This document shows, in pieces, positions 19,191-28,435 of a stretch of DNA of 64,000 bases. Position 1 is the stretch's first letter. Every line of letters begins with the position of its first letter. Where the stretch lies: contig NZ_LBMN02000009.1 in NCBI RefSeq assembly GCF_001042485.2, positions 62,001-126,000 of the forward strand, given 5' to 3'. Made by a program: the position numbers and the translations under genes. The notes below the pieces were generated by a model. It did no database searches. It was not told the origin of the DNA and saw nothing but the letters and a program-made list of their open reading frames with translations. This DNA comes from Bacillus paralicheniformis. GTDB lineage: Bacteria > Bacillota > Bacilli > Bacillales > Bacillaceae.

Positions 19191-19216
19191 TGAAACCTTG
19201 CGGGAACTGGTTCGTA
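19191..19216 (+). promoter_or_regulatory. Sigma-W promoter of ysdB
   Basis: TGAAAC (19191-19196), a 16-bp spacer, then CGTA (19213-19216): the exact sigma-W consensus. ysdB is a known member of the sigma-W envelope-stress regulon in B. subtilis. Confidence 0.88.
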
Positions 19217-19265
19217 TATATTGGGATATACTCAAAATTACGTTCAAGGGAGGTTCTGTTTTAAC

Positions 19266-19667
19266 ATGATTGTCATCATATTGAGACTGGCTTTGCTGGC
19301 GCTTTTGGTTTACGTCGTGTACAGGGCCGTTCAATTTTTGGGGAGTCCGGACAGAAGGCTGAAATCAGCACAGGCCAAAAAACACTTTTATTTTTTGGAC
19401 GAACAGAAAAATGCACGCAAAAATCTCAAGCTGACATTTAAAGGCGTGCTTTTCGAAGGAGAAAAACACATTCCTTCAAAAGACCATCCGCTGTTCATCC
19501 ATACGATTTTTGTATGGACGGAAGCGCCTGAAGAAAAGCTCAGCTCTTTCACGGAAGAAGACTTCGCAGAATTGGAAGAAAACATTAAAGCCCACTATCC
19601 CGATTGCAAAATCGACTGGGATTCGAACATTCAAAAGTGGAGAAACAAAAAAGCAGAAGAGCAATAA
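19266..19667 (+). CDS. ysdB: Sigma-W regulon membrane protein YsdB
   Basis: A 133-residue protein of unknown function with one N-terminal membrane segment (residues 2-24, IVIILRLALLALLVYVVYRA) followed by a charged cytoplasmic part (KKHFYFLDEQKNARKNLKL and FTEEDFAELEENIKAHYPDC). The ATG at 19266 is favoured because the membrane segment begins there; the frame is open upstream from 19221. A GGGAGG element lies 12 bp before. The sigma-W promoter upstream shows envelope-stress control. Confidence 0.88.
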   Translation: MIVIILRLALLALLVYVVYRAVQFLGSPDRRLKSAQAKKHFYFLDEQKNARKNLKLTFKGVLFEGEKHIPSKDHPLFIHTIFVWTEAPEEKLSSFTEEDFAELEENIKAHYPDCKIDWDSNIQKWRNKKAEEQ

Positions 19668-19682
19668 GCCTCATCTGCTTTT

Positions 19683-19955
19683 TTAATTCATCATATAAAA
19701 ATAGGTCAAAACGGCTTGCACGGCCAGCAAAAAAGGAATGCCAAGCCTGAAGGAAAGGTGTTTTGTCTTATGTCTGAACCGCATCATCCCGAACCAGACG
19801 CCTGCGGATCCGAAAGCGGCCGCAACGAGCCAGATGCGGCGCTCAGATACCCTCCATTTCCCAGTGACCGCTTTTTGCTTGTCTGCTTTCATTAAGAAAA
19901 AGCCGTATCCGTTTATGAGGATCGCGTAAATCCATATGAGAGTCATATTGTTCAT
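19683..19955 (-). CDS. ysdA: DUF1294 membrane protein YsdA
   Basis: A 90-residue membrane protein of the DUF1294 family, function unknown. It has an N-terminal segment (TLIWIYAILINGYGFFLMK), the signature WRVSERRIWLVAAAFGSAGV, RFRHKTKHLSFRLGIP, and a C-terminal segment. Two ATGs are possible, 19955 (MNNMTL) and 19946 (MTL); AAGGAG stands close before the first, so either may be used. It lies downstream of rplT on the same strand and is convergent with ysdB. Confidence 0.85.
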   Translation of the reverse strand: MNNMTLIWIYAILINGYGFFLMKADKQKAVTGKWRVSERRIWLVAAAFGSAGVWFGMMRFRHKTKHLSFRLGIPFLLAVQAVLTYFYMMN

Positions 19956-20070
19956 TTCTCCTTGTTTCGCGGTTGGGGGCTTGCGGCGGCCGGTCTCACG
20001 AACCGTTTCACATCCCGCGCGAGTAGCTTCTAACAACAAAAGAAAAAGGCCGGGTTCCGGCCTTTTTCAA

Positions 20071-20442
<372 letters not shown>

Positions 20443-20462
20443 CTAATTATACCTTTTCCGAA

Positions 20463-21199
<737 letters not shown>

Positions 21200-21413
21200 G
21201 AGCCACCTCCATAGAATCTTTGAATTGATTTCACAACTCATTTTGACCGTTTCTTTGCATTCCACAGGCAAACAAAAAGTGCGGGCATCGAAACACCCAC
21301 ACTGCGAACATTGCATAGAAAAATAAGAAATGTACGTTTAACCTGCCAACTACAAGAATGTGTCAATCAGGTGAGAAGCGGGTGCTTCTGCTTGTTGATA
21401 TATATTCAATTCA
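21200..21413 (-). promoter_or_regulatory. infC leader (L20 leader) with attenuator
   Basis: The untranslated leader contains the sequence AGAAGCACCCGCTTCTCACC near 21387-21366, which is typical of Bacillus infC leaders, and a transcription terminator AGTGTGGGTG/TGCCCGCACT followed by TTTTTG at 21303-21274. L20 binding is known to favour the terminator in B. subtilis. Confidence 0.85.
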
Positions 21414-21419
21414 TTATCC

Positions 21420-21448
21420 ATCTTACATAAACAAATCCTGCAAGTCAA
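21420..21448 (-). promoter_or_regulatory. Sigma-A promoter of infC-rpmI-rplT
   Basis: Minus strand TTGACT (21448-21443), 17-bp spacer and TAAGAT (21425-21420). Transcription would begin near 21413, giving a leader of about 210 nt. Confidence 0.75.
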
Positions 21449-21534
21449 GATATAAAATTTATCACAACATTTGCTATTATATCAGGACACATTTGAAATA
21501 GCAATGCTATTTTTTTATTTTTCTTTCACCGGCT

Positions 21535-22218
21535 CTATCCGCCGATCATTTGGACACATAACGGAACGACAAACACGGTCACGACGCCGACGACGACAAC
21601 TGCAATACTCGCCATTGCCGCTTCGACTTCCCCCATTTCAATTCCGACGGCGACGCCGAGGGCATGTCCTGATGTTCCGAGCGCCAACCCTTTGGCGATC
21701 GGATGCTGCACTTTAAAGATCTTCAAAAAAAGCGCGCCGAGCGCATAGACGATCACTGCGTTAAAGATGACGGCGAAGGCCGTGATATCTTGAATGCCGC
21801 CGATCCCTTTTGATAAAGGAAGCGCAATCGCGGTCGTGGCGGCCTGAGGCAGCATGCTTTTCATGACGGCTCCGTCAAGATGGAGCGCGTTTGCGATTAG
21901 ATAGACGACAGCAACCGAGCAGACAGAGCCCGCAATAATGGCGCCAAGGATTTGCAGCCAATATTTTTTCAAGCTTTCCACCTGTTTGTATAAAGGAATG
22001 GCGAACGCAATCGTGGCGGGCTCCAAAAAGAACTTAATGATGTCTCCGCCGCTCTTGTAGTCCTCATATGAAAAACCGCCGATTTTTAAAAATACGATCC
22101 CAAGAATCATCGCGACAAACAGAGGCGTGAACAAGAAAAAACCATTTGATTTTTTAAATAAAAAAGTGCCGATGCCAAATGCGGCCAGTGAAACGACGAT
22201 ACCGAAATAAGGTGTCAT
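21535..22218 (-). CDS. pftB: Pyruvate facilitator subunit PftB (LrgB family, YsbB)
   Basis: A 227-residue LrgB/CidB-type membrane protein with about six segments. With PftA it forms a hetero-oligomeric facilitator for pyruvate in B. subtilis, induced through LytST. Visible signatures are [20 protein letters not shown] and [21 protein letters not shown]. It follows pftA by 23 bp. Historically called ysbB and annotated as an antiholin-like protein. Confidence 0.92.
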   Translation of the reverse strand: MTPYFGIVVSLAAFGIGTFLFKKSNGFFLFTPLFVAMILGIVFLKIGGFSYEDYKSGGDIIKFFLEPATIAFAIPLYKQVESLKKYWLQILGAIIAGSVCSVAVVYLIANALHLDGAVMKSMLPQAATTAIALPLSKGIGGIQDITAFAVIFNAVIVYALGALFLKIFKVQHPIAKGLALGTSGHALGVAVGIEMGEVEAAMASIAVVVVGVVTVFVVPLCVQMIGG

Positions 22219-22241
22219 AGCGTTAATAACCTCCTATTGAT

Positions 22242-22655
22242 TCAAGAAGCTGTTTTTTTGGCAGGTTCACCCCGGTTGTCCTGACGGTCCTTTTTGCTTG
22301 CAGACAGGATGAACTGTGAAAACAAGCCTGTCGCTGCAAGCAGAATGACGGTGGCCAGGAAAATCACGAGGACGATCGGCAGCCCGTATTTCTCCATGAC
22401 ACCGAGCGAGTTCATCACTGATATACCCGACGGAACGAATAAAAAACCGATCAGCGAAGTGAGCGCCGTGCCAAGCGATTCGACTTGTTCCAGCTTCAGT
22501 ACGTTCGCACACAGCAATGCAAACAACATCACCAAGCCGATGACAGACGGAGGAATCGGGATGGGCAGAATCGCGGCGATTCCGTTTGAAACAAACATCA
22601 TAACAGCAAAAATAAATGCCTGAGTTAAAAAGCCATATTCTTTTTTCCCCTTCAT
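22242..22655 (-). CDS. pftA: Pyruvate facilitator subunit PftA (LrgA family, YsbA)
   Basis: A 137-residue LrgA/CidA-type membrane protein with four segments ([20 protein letters not shown], then [38 protein letters not shown] and a last segment). The start ATG at 22655 follows AAAGAGGTG; the open frame upstream of it covers the -10 region and is not coding. Partner of PftB. Upstream are a consensus -10 with no good -35, a cre-like site and LytTR-type repeats, consistent with LytT activation and CcpA repression. Confidence 0.92.
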   Translation of the reverse strand: MKGKKEYGFLTQAFIFAVMMFVSNGIAAILPIPIPPSVIGLVMLFALLCANVLKLEQVESLGTALTSLIGFLFVPSGISVMNSLGVMEKYGLPIVLVIFLATVILLAATGLFSQFILSASKKDRQDNRGEPAKKTAS

Positions 22656-22685
22656 TTCGTTCACCTCTTTGGCTGTGTTGGGTTC

Positions 22686-22722
22686 ATTATATAAAAAGGC
22701 CCCGGCCAAAAAAGCGTTTTCA
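22686..22722 (-). promoter_or_regulatory. pftA promoter -10 with overlapping cre
   Basis: A perfect -10 TATAAT (22691-22686) has only CTTTTT at the -35 position, which suggests activator dependence. The cre-like TGAAAACGCTTTTT (22722-22709) covers that -35 region, so CcpA would block polymerase. The last two bases deviate from the cre consensus. Confidence 0.6.
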
Positions 22723-22746
22723 AAATAACTTGCCGGATACCGCCCT

Positions 22747-22776
22747 TCAATTGCAGAAACGGGACGCTGAAATGCA
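22747..22776 (-). promoter_or_regulatory. Predicted LytT binding repeats upstream of pftA
   Basis: Two 9-bp direct repeats, TCAATTGCA (22747-22755) and TGAAATGCA (22768-22776) on the plus strand, are separated by exactly 12 bp. This is the spacing of LytTR-domain targets. They lie about 70-95 bp upstream of the predicted pftA start of transcription. Confidence 0.5.
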
Positions 22777-22802
22777 AATTATTCTTCCGGCTTTGCACAT
22801 TC

Positions 22803-22857
22803 TTCACAATTATTTAAATTCCAGAATGTGCTAATGGAGCAAAACAGATCGTATAGT
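22803..22857 (+). promoter_or_regulatory. Possible PhoP box and -10 of the phoD-like gene
   Basis: TTCACA (22803-22808), five bases, TTAAAT (22814-22819) resembles the TTAACA-type tandem repeats bound by PhoP, followed by a -10-like TATAGT (22852-22857) and no good -35. Only one repeat pair is visible, so this is tentative. Confidence 0.3.
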
Positions 22858-22895
22858 GGTTAATGAGAAAACGATTGATGAGGAGGCTCTGACTC

Positions 22896-24446
22896 ATGAA
22901 CCATTCAAGAGGAGGGCGCTTTGTTCCGGCTGGCGAATTCGCATCTTTAGCAAGACGCGGCCTGATGCCTGAAGACGCTTCGATCGCCGCCGGCGCGCCC
23001 CGATTTGCAGATTATCCATTCAAGCTTGGAGTGGCTTCAGGTGACCCGCATCCCGACGGGGTTGTCATTTGGACGAGGCTTGCCCCCGATCCGCTTGCCG
23101 AAGACGGTTTAGGGGGAATGCCCAGCAGAGCCGTCCCTGTTCAGTGGGAAGTAGCCGAAGATGAACATTTCCGCAAAGTGGTGAAGCGCGGGACCGTCTC
23201 AGCGCTCGCTGAGCTCGCCCACTCCGTTCATGTTGAAGTGAACGGCTTAAAGCCGGGAAGCTATTATTGGTACCGGTTTAAAGCGGGACGGGAAATCAGC
23301 CGGACAGGCCGTACAAAAACAGCGCCTTCCCCGCACGCCGACATCAAGGGAATGTCGTTCGCTCTCGCCTCGTGCCAAGCTTGGTACCACGGATATTTTA
23401 CAGCTTACCGGCATATGGCCGAAGACCATCCGGACGTTGTTTTTTTCCTCGGAGACTATATTTACGAATATGCCATTAATGCTAAAAATCTTTTCCGCGA
23501 TGTGACTTTATCTGCTGCCCATAACGCAAAAACCGTCACGCTCAGCCAATACAGACTCAGATATTCTCTTTTTAAGACAGACCCGGACCTCCAGGCCATT
23601 CATGCGCTGGCTCCCTGGGTTGTGACGATGGATGACCATGAGGTCGAAAACAATTATGCCGGCATCCATTCCCAATACAACACATCTCCGGACGATTTTC
23701 TCCGGCAGCGCGCAGCGGCGTACCAAGCTTTCTACGAAAATATCCCGATCCGCAGCACATCGATTCCAAATGGGCCTGACATGCTGATGTACAGGCGGTT
23801 CCGCTATGGAAACCTGGCTGAATTCAATGTTCTGGACACCCGGCAGTACCGCAATAATTTTCCGGCAAATGAGGCCGAACGGCTTGAGCCGTCACGCTCC
23901 ATACTCGGATTTGACCAGGAGCGCTGGCTTTTTAACGGCTTGAGCCGGTCTGACACGGTGTGGAACTTTTTAGTCCAGCAAGTCGTCCTGGCTCAAATCG
24001 ACCGCGATACAGGCCCCGGAGTTGAGTACAGCACAGACCAGTGGGACGGTTTTCCCGCTTGCCGCGACAGGCTTTTTTCCGCATACAAGGCATACGGCAT
24101 CCAAAACCCCGTTGTGCTGACAGGAGATATTCACAGACATGCCGCTGCCGACTTAAAGGAGAACTTCGACGATGCGGGTTCAGCGACAATCGGAACCGAG
24201 CTGATCACAACTTCGATATCTTCAGACGCTGACGGCAGCGAGACCGATTCATTGGCGCCGATCTGGCTCGGAAACCCGCATGTCAAACTGTACAATGCGC
24301 AGCGCGGCTACGTTCGCTGCCGCTTGACGCCCCGGCAGCTTGAAGCCGACTTTCAGGTTCTTCCTTATATCACACGGCCCGGCGCCCCAGTCTCAACTTA
24401 TGCCACATTCTCCATAGAAGCGGGACGGCCCGGGCTTCAGCGCTAA
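22896..24446 (+). CDS. PhoD-like alkaline phosphatase/phosphodiesterase without export signal
   Basis: A 516-residue PhoD-family metalloenzyme. The N-terminal Fn3-like part (FKLGVASGDPHPDGVVIWTR) is followed by the catalytic domain with metal-binding motifs ALASCQAWYHG, FFLGDYIYEYA, VTMDDHEVENNYAG, EFNVLDTRQYR and VLTGDIHRHAAADL. Classical PhoD proteins are exported by the Tat system; here the N-terminus (MNHSRGGRFVPAGEFASLAR) has no RRxFxK motif followed by a hydrophobic stretch, so the protein looks cytoplasmic or loses its leader. GAGGAGG precedes the ATG. It is inserted, on the opposite strand, between lytT and pftA, and is richer in GC than its neighbours. Confidence 0.88.
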   Translation: MNHSRGGRFVPAGEFASLARRGLMPEDASIAAGAPRFADYPFKLGVASGDPHPDGVVIWTRLAPDPLAEDGLGGMPSRAVPVQWEVAEDEHFRKVVKRGTVSALAELAHSVHVEVNGLKPGSYYWYRFKAGREISRTGRTKTAPSPHADIKGMSFALASCQAWYHGYFTAYRHMAEDHPDVVFFLGDYIYEYAINAKNLFRDVTLSAAHNAKTVTLSQYRLRYSLFKTDPDLQAIHALAPWVVTMDDHEVENNYAGIHSQYNTSPDDFLRQRAAAYQAFYENIPIRSTSIPNGPDMLMYRRFRYGNLAEFNVLDTRQYRNNFPANEAERLEPSRSILGFDQERWLFNGLSRSDTVWNFLVQQVVLAQIDRDTGPGVEYSTDQWDGFPACRDRLFSAYKAYGIQNPVVLTGDIHRHAAADLKENFDDAGSATIGTELITTSISSDADGSETDSLAPIWLGNPHVKLYNAQRGYVRCRLTPRQLEADFQVLPYITRPGAPVSTYATFSIEAGRPGLQR

Positions 24447-24450
24447 AAAA

Positions 24451-24485
24451 CGGCGGTGAATGACGAATTCAGTCTTTCACCGCCG
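24451..24485. terminator. Bidirectional terminator between the phoD-like gene and lytT
   Basis: CGGCGGTGAA (24451-24460) / TTCACCGCCG (24476-24485), with A-run before and T-run after, serves both convergent genes. Confidence 0.8.
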
Positions 24486-24496
24486 CTGATCATTTT

Positions 24497-25219
24497 TTAC
24501 ACCATATGCAGCCGTTTTTTCAGCTCTTTCGCGTATGTACGGCTGACAGGAATCGTGGAGCCGTCTTTCATCAGGAGGTTGTATGTCGAATTGAACCAGG
24601 GTTTGACTTCTTTAATATGATCCATATTTGCGAGAAAGCTTCTATGCACCCTGATCAACGCCGTCTGTGAAAGCTTTTGTTCGAGAACGACTAATGTATC
24701 GTGAACCGTGTATGCCTGATCAAAGGTTTTCACTGTGACGTGTCCGTCTTCTAACCCGGCGTATACGATTTCGTCCGGATCGAGAATGACGATCGCTTCG
24801 TCAATGCTGAGAGCCAGCCTGTGACGGCCCGCAAGCTGCTGCCCCTCCTGATGGCCGGGACGCATCCTTTTATATTTTTGAATCGTCTGTCTGATTCGCT
24901 CCTCATCAAACGGCTTTGTCAAATAATCGACCGCATCCACTTCAAATGCTTTCAGCGCATATTCATCATAAGCGGTCGCAAAAACGACAGCCGGAGGCGC
25001 CGACATTTTTTTCAGCCGCTTCGCAATGTCAAAACCGTTCTCCCCAGACAAATCGATGTCCAAGAAAAGAATATCGGGTTTGTGATCCGCCATTTTGTCA
25101 AACGCTTCTTCGATATGTTCAGCTTCATCGACCGCAACCACTTCTTCGGTCTGCTCTAATAAATATCTAAGCTCGTCTCGCGCAAACATTTCATCATCCA
25201 CGATTAATACCTTGAGCAT
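24497..25219 (-). CDS. lytT: Response regulator LytT
   Basis: A 240-residue response regulator with receiver domain (phospho-acceptor D54 in ILFLDIDLSGE; acidic pair DDE at 8-10) and a C-terminal LytTR DNA-binding domain (LALSIDEAIVILDPDEIVYA, RVHRSFLANMDHIKEVKPWF, IPVSRTYAKELKKRL). The ATG at 25219 follows GAGAGGGG and lies 26 bp inside lytS. With LytS it senses extracellular pyruvate and activates pftAB in B. subtilis. In B. subtilis pftAB follow directly; here a phoD-like gene intervenes. Confidence 0.94.
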   Translation of the reverse strand: MLKVLIVDDEMFARDELRYLLEQTEEVVAVDEAEHIEEAFDKMADHKPDILFLDIDLSGENGFDIAKRLKKMSAPPAVVFATAYDEYALKAFEVDAVDYLTKPFDEERIRQTIQKYKRMRPGHQEGQQLAGRHRLALSIDEAIVILDPDEIVYAGLEDGHVTVKTFDQAYTVHDTLVVLEQKLSQTALIRVHRSFLANMDHIKEVKPWFNSTYNLLMKDGSTIPVSRTYAKELKKRLHMV

Positions 25220-26978
25220 CTCTGTTCCCCTCTCTTTCGGTTTGAAAAGGAATCTTAAAGGATATCTCTGTTCCTCTATCAGGTTCGCTGGCAAGCTCGA
25301 GGGCAGCCTGGTGCCCGAACAAACCGGTAAGCCGCTGATTCACATTGTAAAGCGCCGTCCCGTTCCCTTCTTTTGAAGGTGCGGGCGCCTGTCCCAGCTG
25401 TCCAAGCAGCTCGGGATCAATTCCCCTGCCGTTGTCTGACACCTTCATCAAAACGCCGTCCTGCTCTCTCACAGCGCATACTTTTACCGTGCATACCTTT
25501 TGTTTTCTCGGGAATGCATGGCGAAGCGCGTTTTCAACAAGCAGCTGCAATATAAATGGAGGAATTTCCATGCTTTCAAGACCGTCCTCGATATGAAAAT
25601 CAATATGATACTTGCCAGGGAACCGGGCCTGCTCCAATGATAAATAGGCTTCCAGGTGGTTCAGCTCTTTTGAGAGCGGAATCATCAGCTGCCTGGCTCC
25701 CTGCAGATTGGAACGAAAATAAACGCTCAACTGCAGGAGGAGTTTCCGCGTTTTTTCGGGATCTGTCCTGCACAGAGCAGAAATCGTATGGATGGCATTA
25801 AATAAAAAGTGCGGATTGACCTGCGCTTGAAGCGCCTTGATTTCGGCATCTTTCAAAAGCTTGCTTTGCAGCTCAGCCTCACCGAGTTCTAGCTGAGTGG
25901 AAAAAAGCATGGCAAGCCCTTCGGCGAGCTCTTCCGTCACACGGTTAAGACCGGATGGATGCTTAAAGTACAGCTTCAGCGTGCCGATTGTTTCGCGGTT
26001 GGAGAAGAGCGGCAGTACGATCGCCGCCTGCAGCGGACAGGAACGGTGCGCACACTCGATTTCATCGCGCGACTTCACTTTCATGACCTTTCCGGTTTGA
26101 ATGACTTTTTTCGATAAACCGGTGATCAGATTTTTCGAAGGAATATGATGATCTGCTCCATCTCCGACATGAGCGAGAATGTTCTCTCTGTCCGTAATCG
26201 ATACGGCATCCGTCCCCGTCATCCGGTGAATAATGAGAGCGGCGCTTTTGCAGGAATCCTCATTCAGTCCCCGGCGGAAAAAAGGAAGCGTCTGATCCGC
26301 TATCGAAAACACCTTATGGGTCTGAACGGCCCGCGCCTGTTCCTCTTTGCGGATAATAGACTGAATGATCGATAGAAAAATAAAGCTGCCCGTCCCGTTG
26401 ACAATCATCATCGGAATGCCGATCATCTGAACGAGCGCAATAGCCTCAGCCTGCGGTTTTGCAAGTACGAGAATCATCAGCATCTGCAGACCCTCCATAC
26501 AAATACCCGCCAGAGCGGCTACCCTTGGTGTCACCATCTGATGCCGTTTCCTGAAAAAGCTGCCGATATAACCGGCGATGACGCCAGCCAACAGTGAAGA
26601 AACCGCACAGCTCAAAGCTGTCGTCCCTCCCAGTGAAAAACGGTGAATGCCTGACAATAGCCCGACACCCGCTCCGACAAACGGCCCTCCGATCAGACCG
26701 CCGATTTCGACACCGAGAATTCTCGTATTGGCAATCGAGCTTGACGGATCGATCGCAAAAATCCAATCATTGTTCAAAATCTTATGTTCCCGGATTTCAA
26801 TGCCTGTATAGTTGCTGATGATGCTGAACAGGGAAAAAATGAAGATGAGAACCCCTTTTCCCTTATACCCTTCCGGATGCTGGAGGTGCTGACGGAACAC
26901 CTTCATATGGGCCAACATAAAGCCCAGGATAACGATGATCCCCACTCTCTCCAGCATCATGATCATGAGTTGAATCAT
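25194..26978 (-). CDS. lytS: Sensor histidine kinase LytS
   Basis: A 594-residue sensor kinase. Residues 1-210 form the 5TM-LYT membrane domain (GVEIGGLIGGPFVGAGVGLL); residues about 225-365 form a GAF domain; the phospho-acceptor is H390 in LQAQVNPHFLFNAIHTI; the HATPase domain follows with VENALRHAFP and SDNGRGIDPELL. It senses pyruvate with LytT in B. subtilis. First gene of the lytST operon, overlapping lytT by 26 bp. Confidence 0.94.
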   Translation of the reverse strand: MIQLMIMMLERVGIIVILGFMLAHMKVFRQHLQHPEGYKGKGVLIFIFSLFSIISNYTGIEIREHKILNNDWIFAIDPSSSIANTRILGVEIGGLIGGPFVGAGVGLLSGIHRFSLGGTTALSCAVSSLLAGVIAGYIGSFFRKRHQMVTPRVAALAGICMEGLQMLMILVLAKPQAEAIALVQMIGIPMMIVNGTGSFIFLSIIQSIIRKEEQARAVQTHKVFSIADQTLPFFRRGLNEDSCKSAALIIHRMTGTDAVSITDRENILAHVGDGADHHIPSKNLITGLSKKVIQTGKVMKVKSRDEIECAHRSCPLQAAIVLPLFSNRETIGTLKLYFKHPSGLNRVTEELAEGLAMLFSTQLELGEAELQSKLLKDAEIKALQAQVNPHFLFNAIHTISALCRTDPEKTRKLLLQLSVYFRSNLQGARQLMIPLSKELNHLEAYLSLEQARFPGKYHIDFHIEDGLESMEIPPFILQLLVENALRHAFPRKQKVCTVKVCAVREQDGVLMKVSDNGRGIDPELLGQLGQAPAPSKEGNGTALYNVNQRLTGLFGHQAALELASEPDRGTEISFKIPFQTEREGNRDAQGINRG

Positions 26979-27073
26979 GTACTTCCCCTTGCTTTCTTTC
27001 TGTATCGGAATTTGCTCTTATTCTATCATACCTCTCTTTATTCACACTTTGACGCGGCATGCTTTACAAAATA

Positions 27074-27102
27074 AAAAAGGCAGCAAACAATTGCTGCCTT
27101 TA
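27074..27102 (-). terminator. Terminator of the DUF3923 gene
   Basis: AAAGGCAGCAA (27077-27087) / TTGCTGCCTTT (27091-27101) followed on the minus strand by TTTTTTAT, just after the stop codon. Confidence 0.85.
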
Positions 27103-27104
27103 CC

Positions 27105-27332
27105 TTATTTGCTGCTACCCGTTTTCAAATTAACAATCAGCCACACAACTTGAATAATGAATGGAAATATAAATGCAATCAATAAAACGATAAACGCTAT
27201 TAATTTAAGCTCAGGCGTTTGAGTAACACCGGCGCCATCAACATCTCTCAGCCATACGAGAGCCGTCCCCATTACAAAAACGGCCATCCAAAATATGTTG
27301 CAAATCCACCAAAATATCCATCGTTTTTTCAC
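27105..27332 (-). CDS. Small membrane protein, DUF3923 family
   Basis: A 75-residue protein with two membrane segments (IFWWICNIFWMAVFVMGTAL at residues 6-25 and LIAFIVLLIAFIFPFIIQVV at about 44-63) joined by a loop VDGAGVTQTPELK typical for DUF3923 proteins of Bacillus. Function unknown. It has its own terminator and lies between lytS and ysaA. The family call is from memory. Confidence 0.75.
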   Translation of the reverse strand: MKKRWIFWWICNIFWMAVFVMGTALVWLRDVDGAGVTQTPELKLIAFIVLLIAFIFPFIIQVVWLIVNLKTGSSK

Positions 27333-27521
27333 AAAACCATTCCTTCCATTTCTACACTGTATCTGCTTCTTCTGTCCGCATGTGAGCCCGTTATCACGAA
27401 CATAAGATGCATCTTAAAAATCCCCTGCATTTCCAAACAATAGAAACCCGTTTCATTCTATCATATTCGAGAAGCTTTCACACTTTGACACTGCATTACA
27501 TCACATTCTTAAATTCATTTC

Positions 27522-27550
27522 TTTCACATCCATTTAATCTATTGTAAAAT
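27522..27550 (+). promoter_or_regulatory. Probable promoter of ysaA
   Basis: TTTCAC (27522-27527), 17 bp, TAAAAT (27545-27550), about 40 bp before the ysaA start. Confidence 0.5.
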
Positions 27551-27591
27551 AAATAAGAGAATTCTATAAATTAATGGCAGAGGAGAAGATC

Positions 27592-28404
27592 ATGAAAGCC
27601 GTATTTTTTGATTTAGACGATACATTGCTCTGGGATGAAAAAAGCGTCAGCACAGCATTTTCCAAAACGTGTCTTAAAGCTGAAGAAAAATACGGAATCC
27701 ATGCGGAAGAATTTGAAGCAGCGGTCCGCGAAGCAGCGCGAAAGCTTTACACGTCTTATGAAACATATCCATACACCGTCATGATCGGCATCAACCCATT
27801 TGAAGGCCTGTGGTCAAACTTCAGCGAGCCGATCAGCGAAGGCTTTCAAAAACTGAACAAAATTGTTCCTGAATACAGAAAAAACGCATGGACAAACGGA
27901 TTGAAGGCGTTTGGCATCGACGATCCCGCCTTCGGGGAAGAACTCGGCGAATATTTCGCCGCAGTGCGCCGAAAGAGCCCTTTCGTGTATGAAGAAACAT
28001 TTGCCGTTTTAGATGAACTGAAAGGAAAAGTAGAGCTTCTTTTGCTGACAAACGGCGATCCGAGCCTGCAGAAAGAAAAGTTGGCAGGCGTACCGGAACT
28101 TGCTCCTTATTTTAATGAAATCGTCATTTCCGGTGAATTCGGAAAAGGAAAGCCTGATCCAAGCATATTTGAACACTGCCTCAGCCTCCTCGGCATGACA
28201 AAGGATGATGCCGTGATGGTCGGAGACAACTTGAACACCGACATTCTCGGGGCTTCCAGAGCGGGCATTCAAACCGTCTGGGTCAACCGCAAAGGCAAAA
28301 AGAATGAAACTGACCTTACACCCGATCACGAAATCAGCCATTTGAGCGAACTGTTCGATATCCTCCGCGGAAAAACAGCCGACAAACTAAGCAAAAAAGC
28401 ATGA
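27592..28404 (+). CDS. ysaA: HAD-superfamily hydrolase YsaA
   Basis: A 270-residue cytoplasmic phosphatase-type HAD protein. Motif I is [11 protein letters not shown] (nucleophile D8, second Asp D10), motif [13 protein letters not shown], motif III lysine in [12 protein letters not shown] and motif [20 protein letters not shown]. The ATG at 27592 follows GAGGAG at good spacing; an upstream ATG at 27574 would place the ribosome site inside the gene. Substrate unknown. Monocistronic, convergent with thrS. Confidence 0.9.
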   Translation: MKAVFFDLDDTLLWDEKSVSTAFSKTCLKAEEKYGIHAEEFEAAVREAARKLYTSYETYPYTVMIGINPFEGLWSNFSEPISEGFQKLNKIVPEYRKNAWTNGLKAFGIDDPAFGEELGEYFAAVRRKSPFVYEETFAVLDELKGKVELLLLTNGDPSLQKEKLAGVPELAPYFNEIVISGEFGKGKPDPSIFEHCLSLLGMTKDDAVMVGDNLNTDILGASRAGIQTVWVNRKGKKNETDLTPDHEISHLSELFDILRGKTADKLSKKA

Positions 28405-28430
28405 CTCCCGAGCGGGAATCATGCTTTTTT
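28393..28430. terminator. Bidirectional terminator between ysaA and thrS
   Basis: AAAAAAGCATGA / TCATGCTTTTTT with an inner CTCCCG/CGGGA stem; it overlaps the ysaA stop codon and lies 6 bp after thrS. Confidence 0.9.
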
Positions 28431-28435
28431 CTCGT

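Noticed and set aside
21200..21316. Upstream extension of infC
   Set aside because: The frame is open but passes through the leader terminator and matches no part of IF-3. The ATT start has a good ribosome site.
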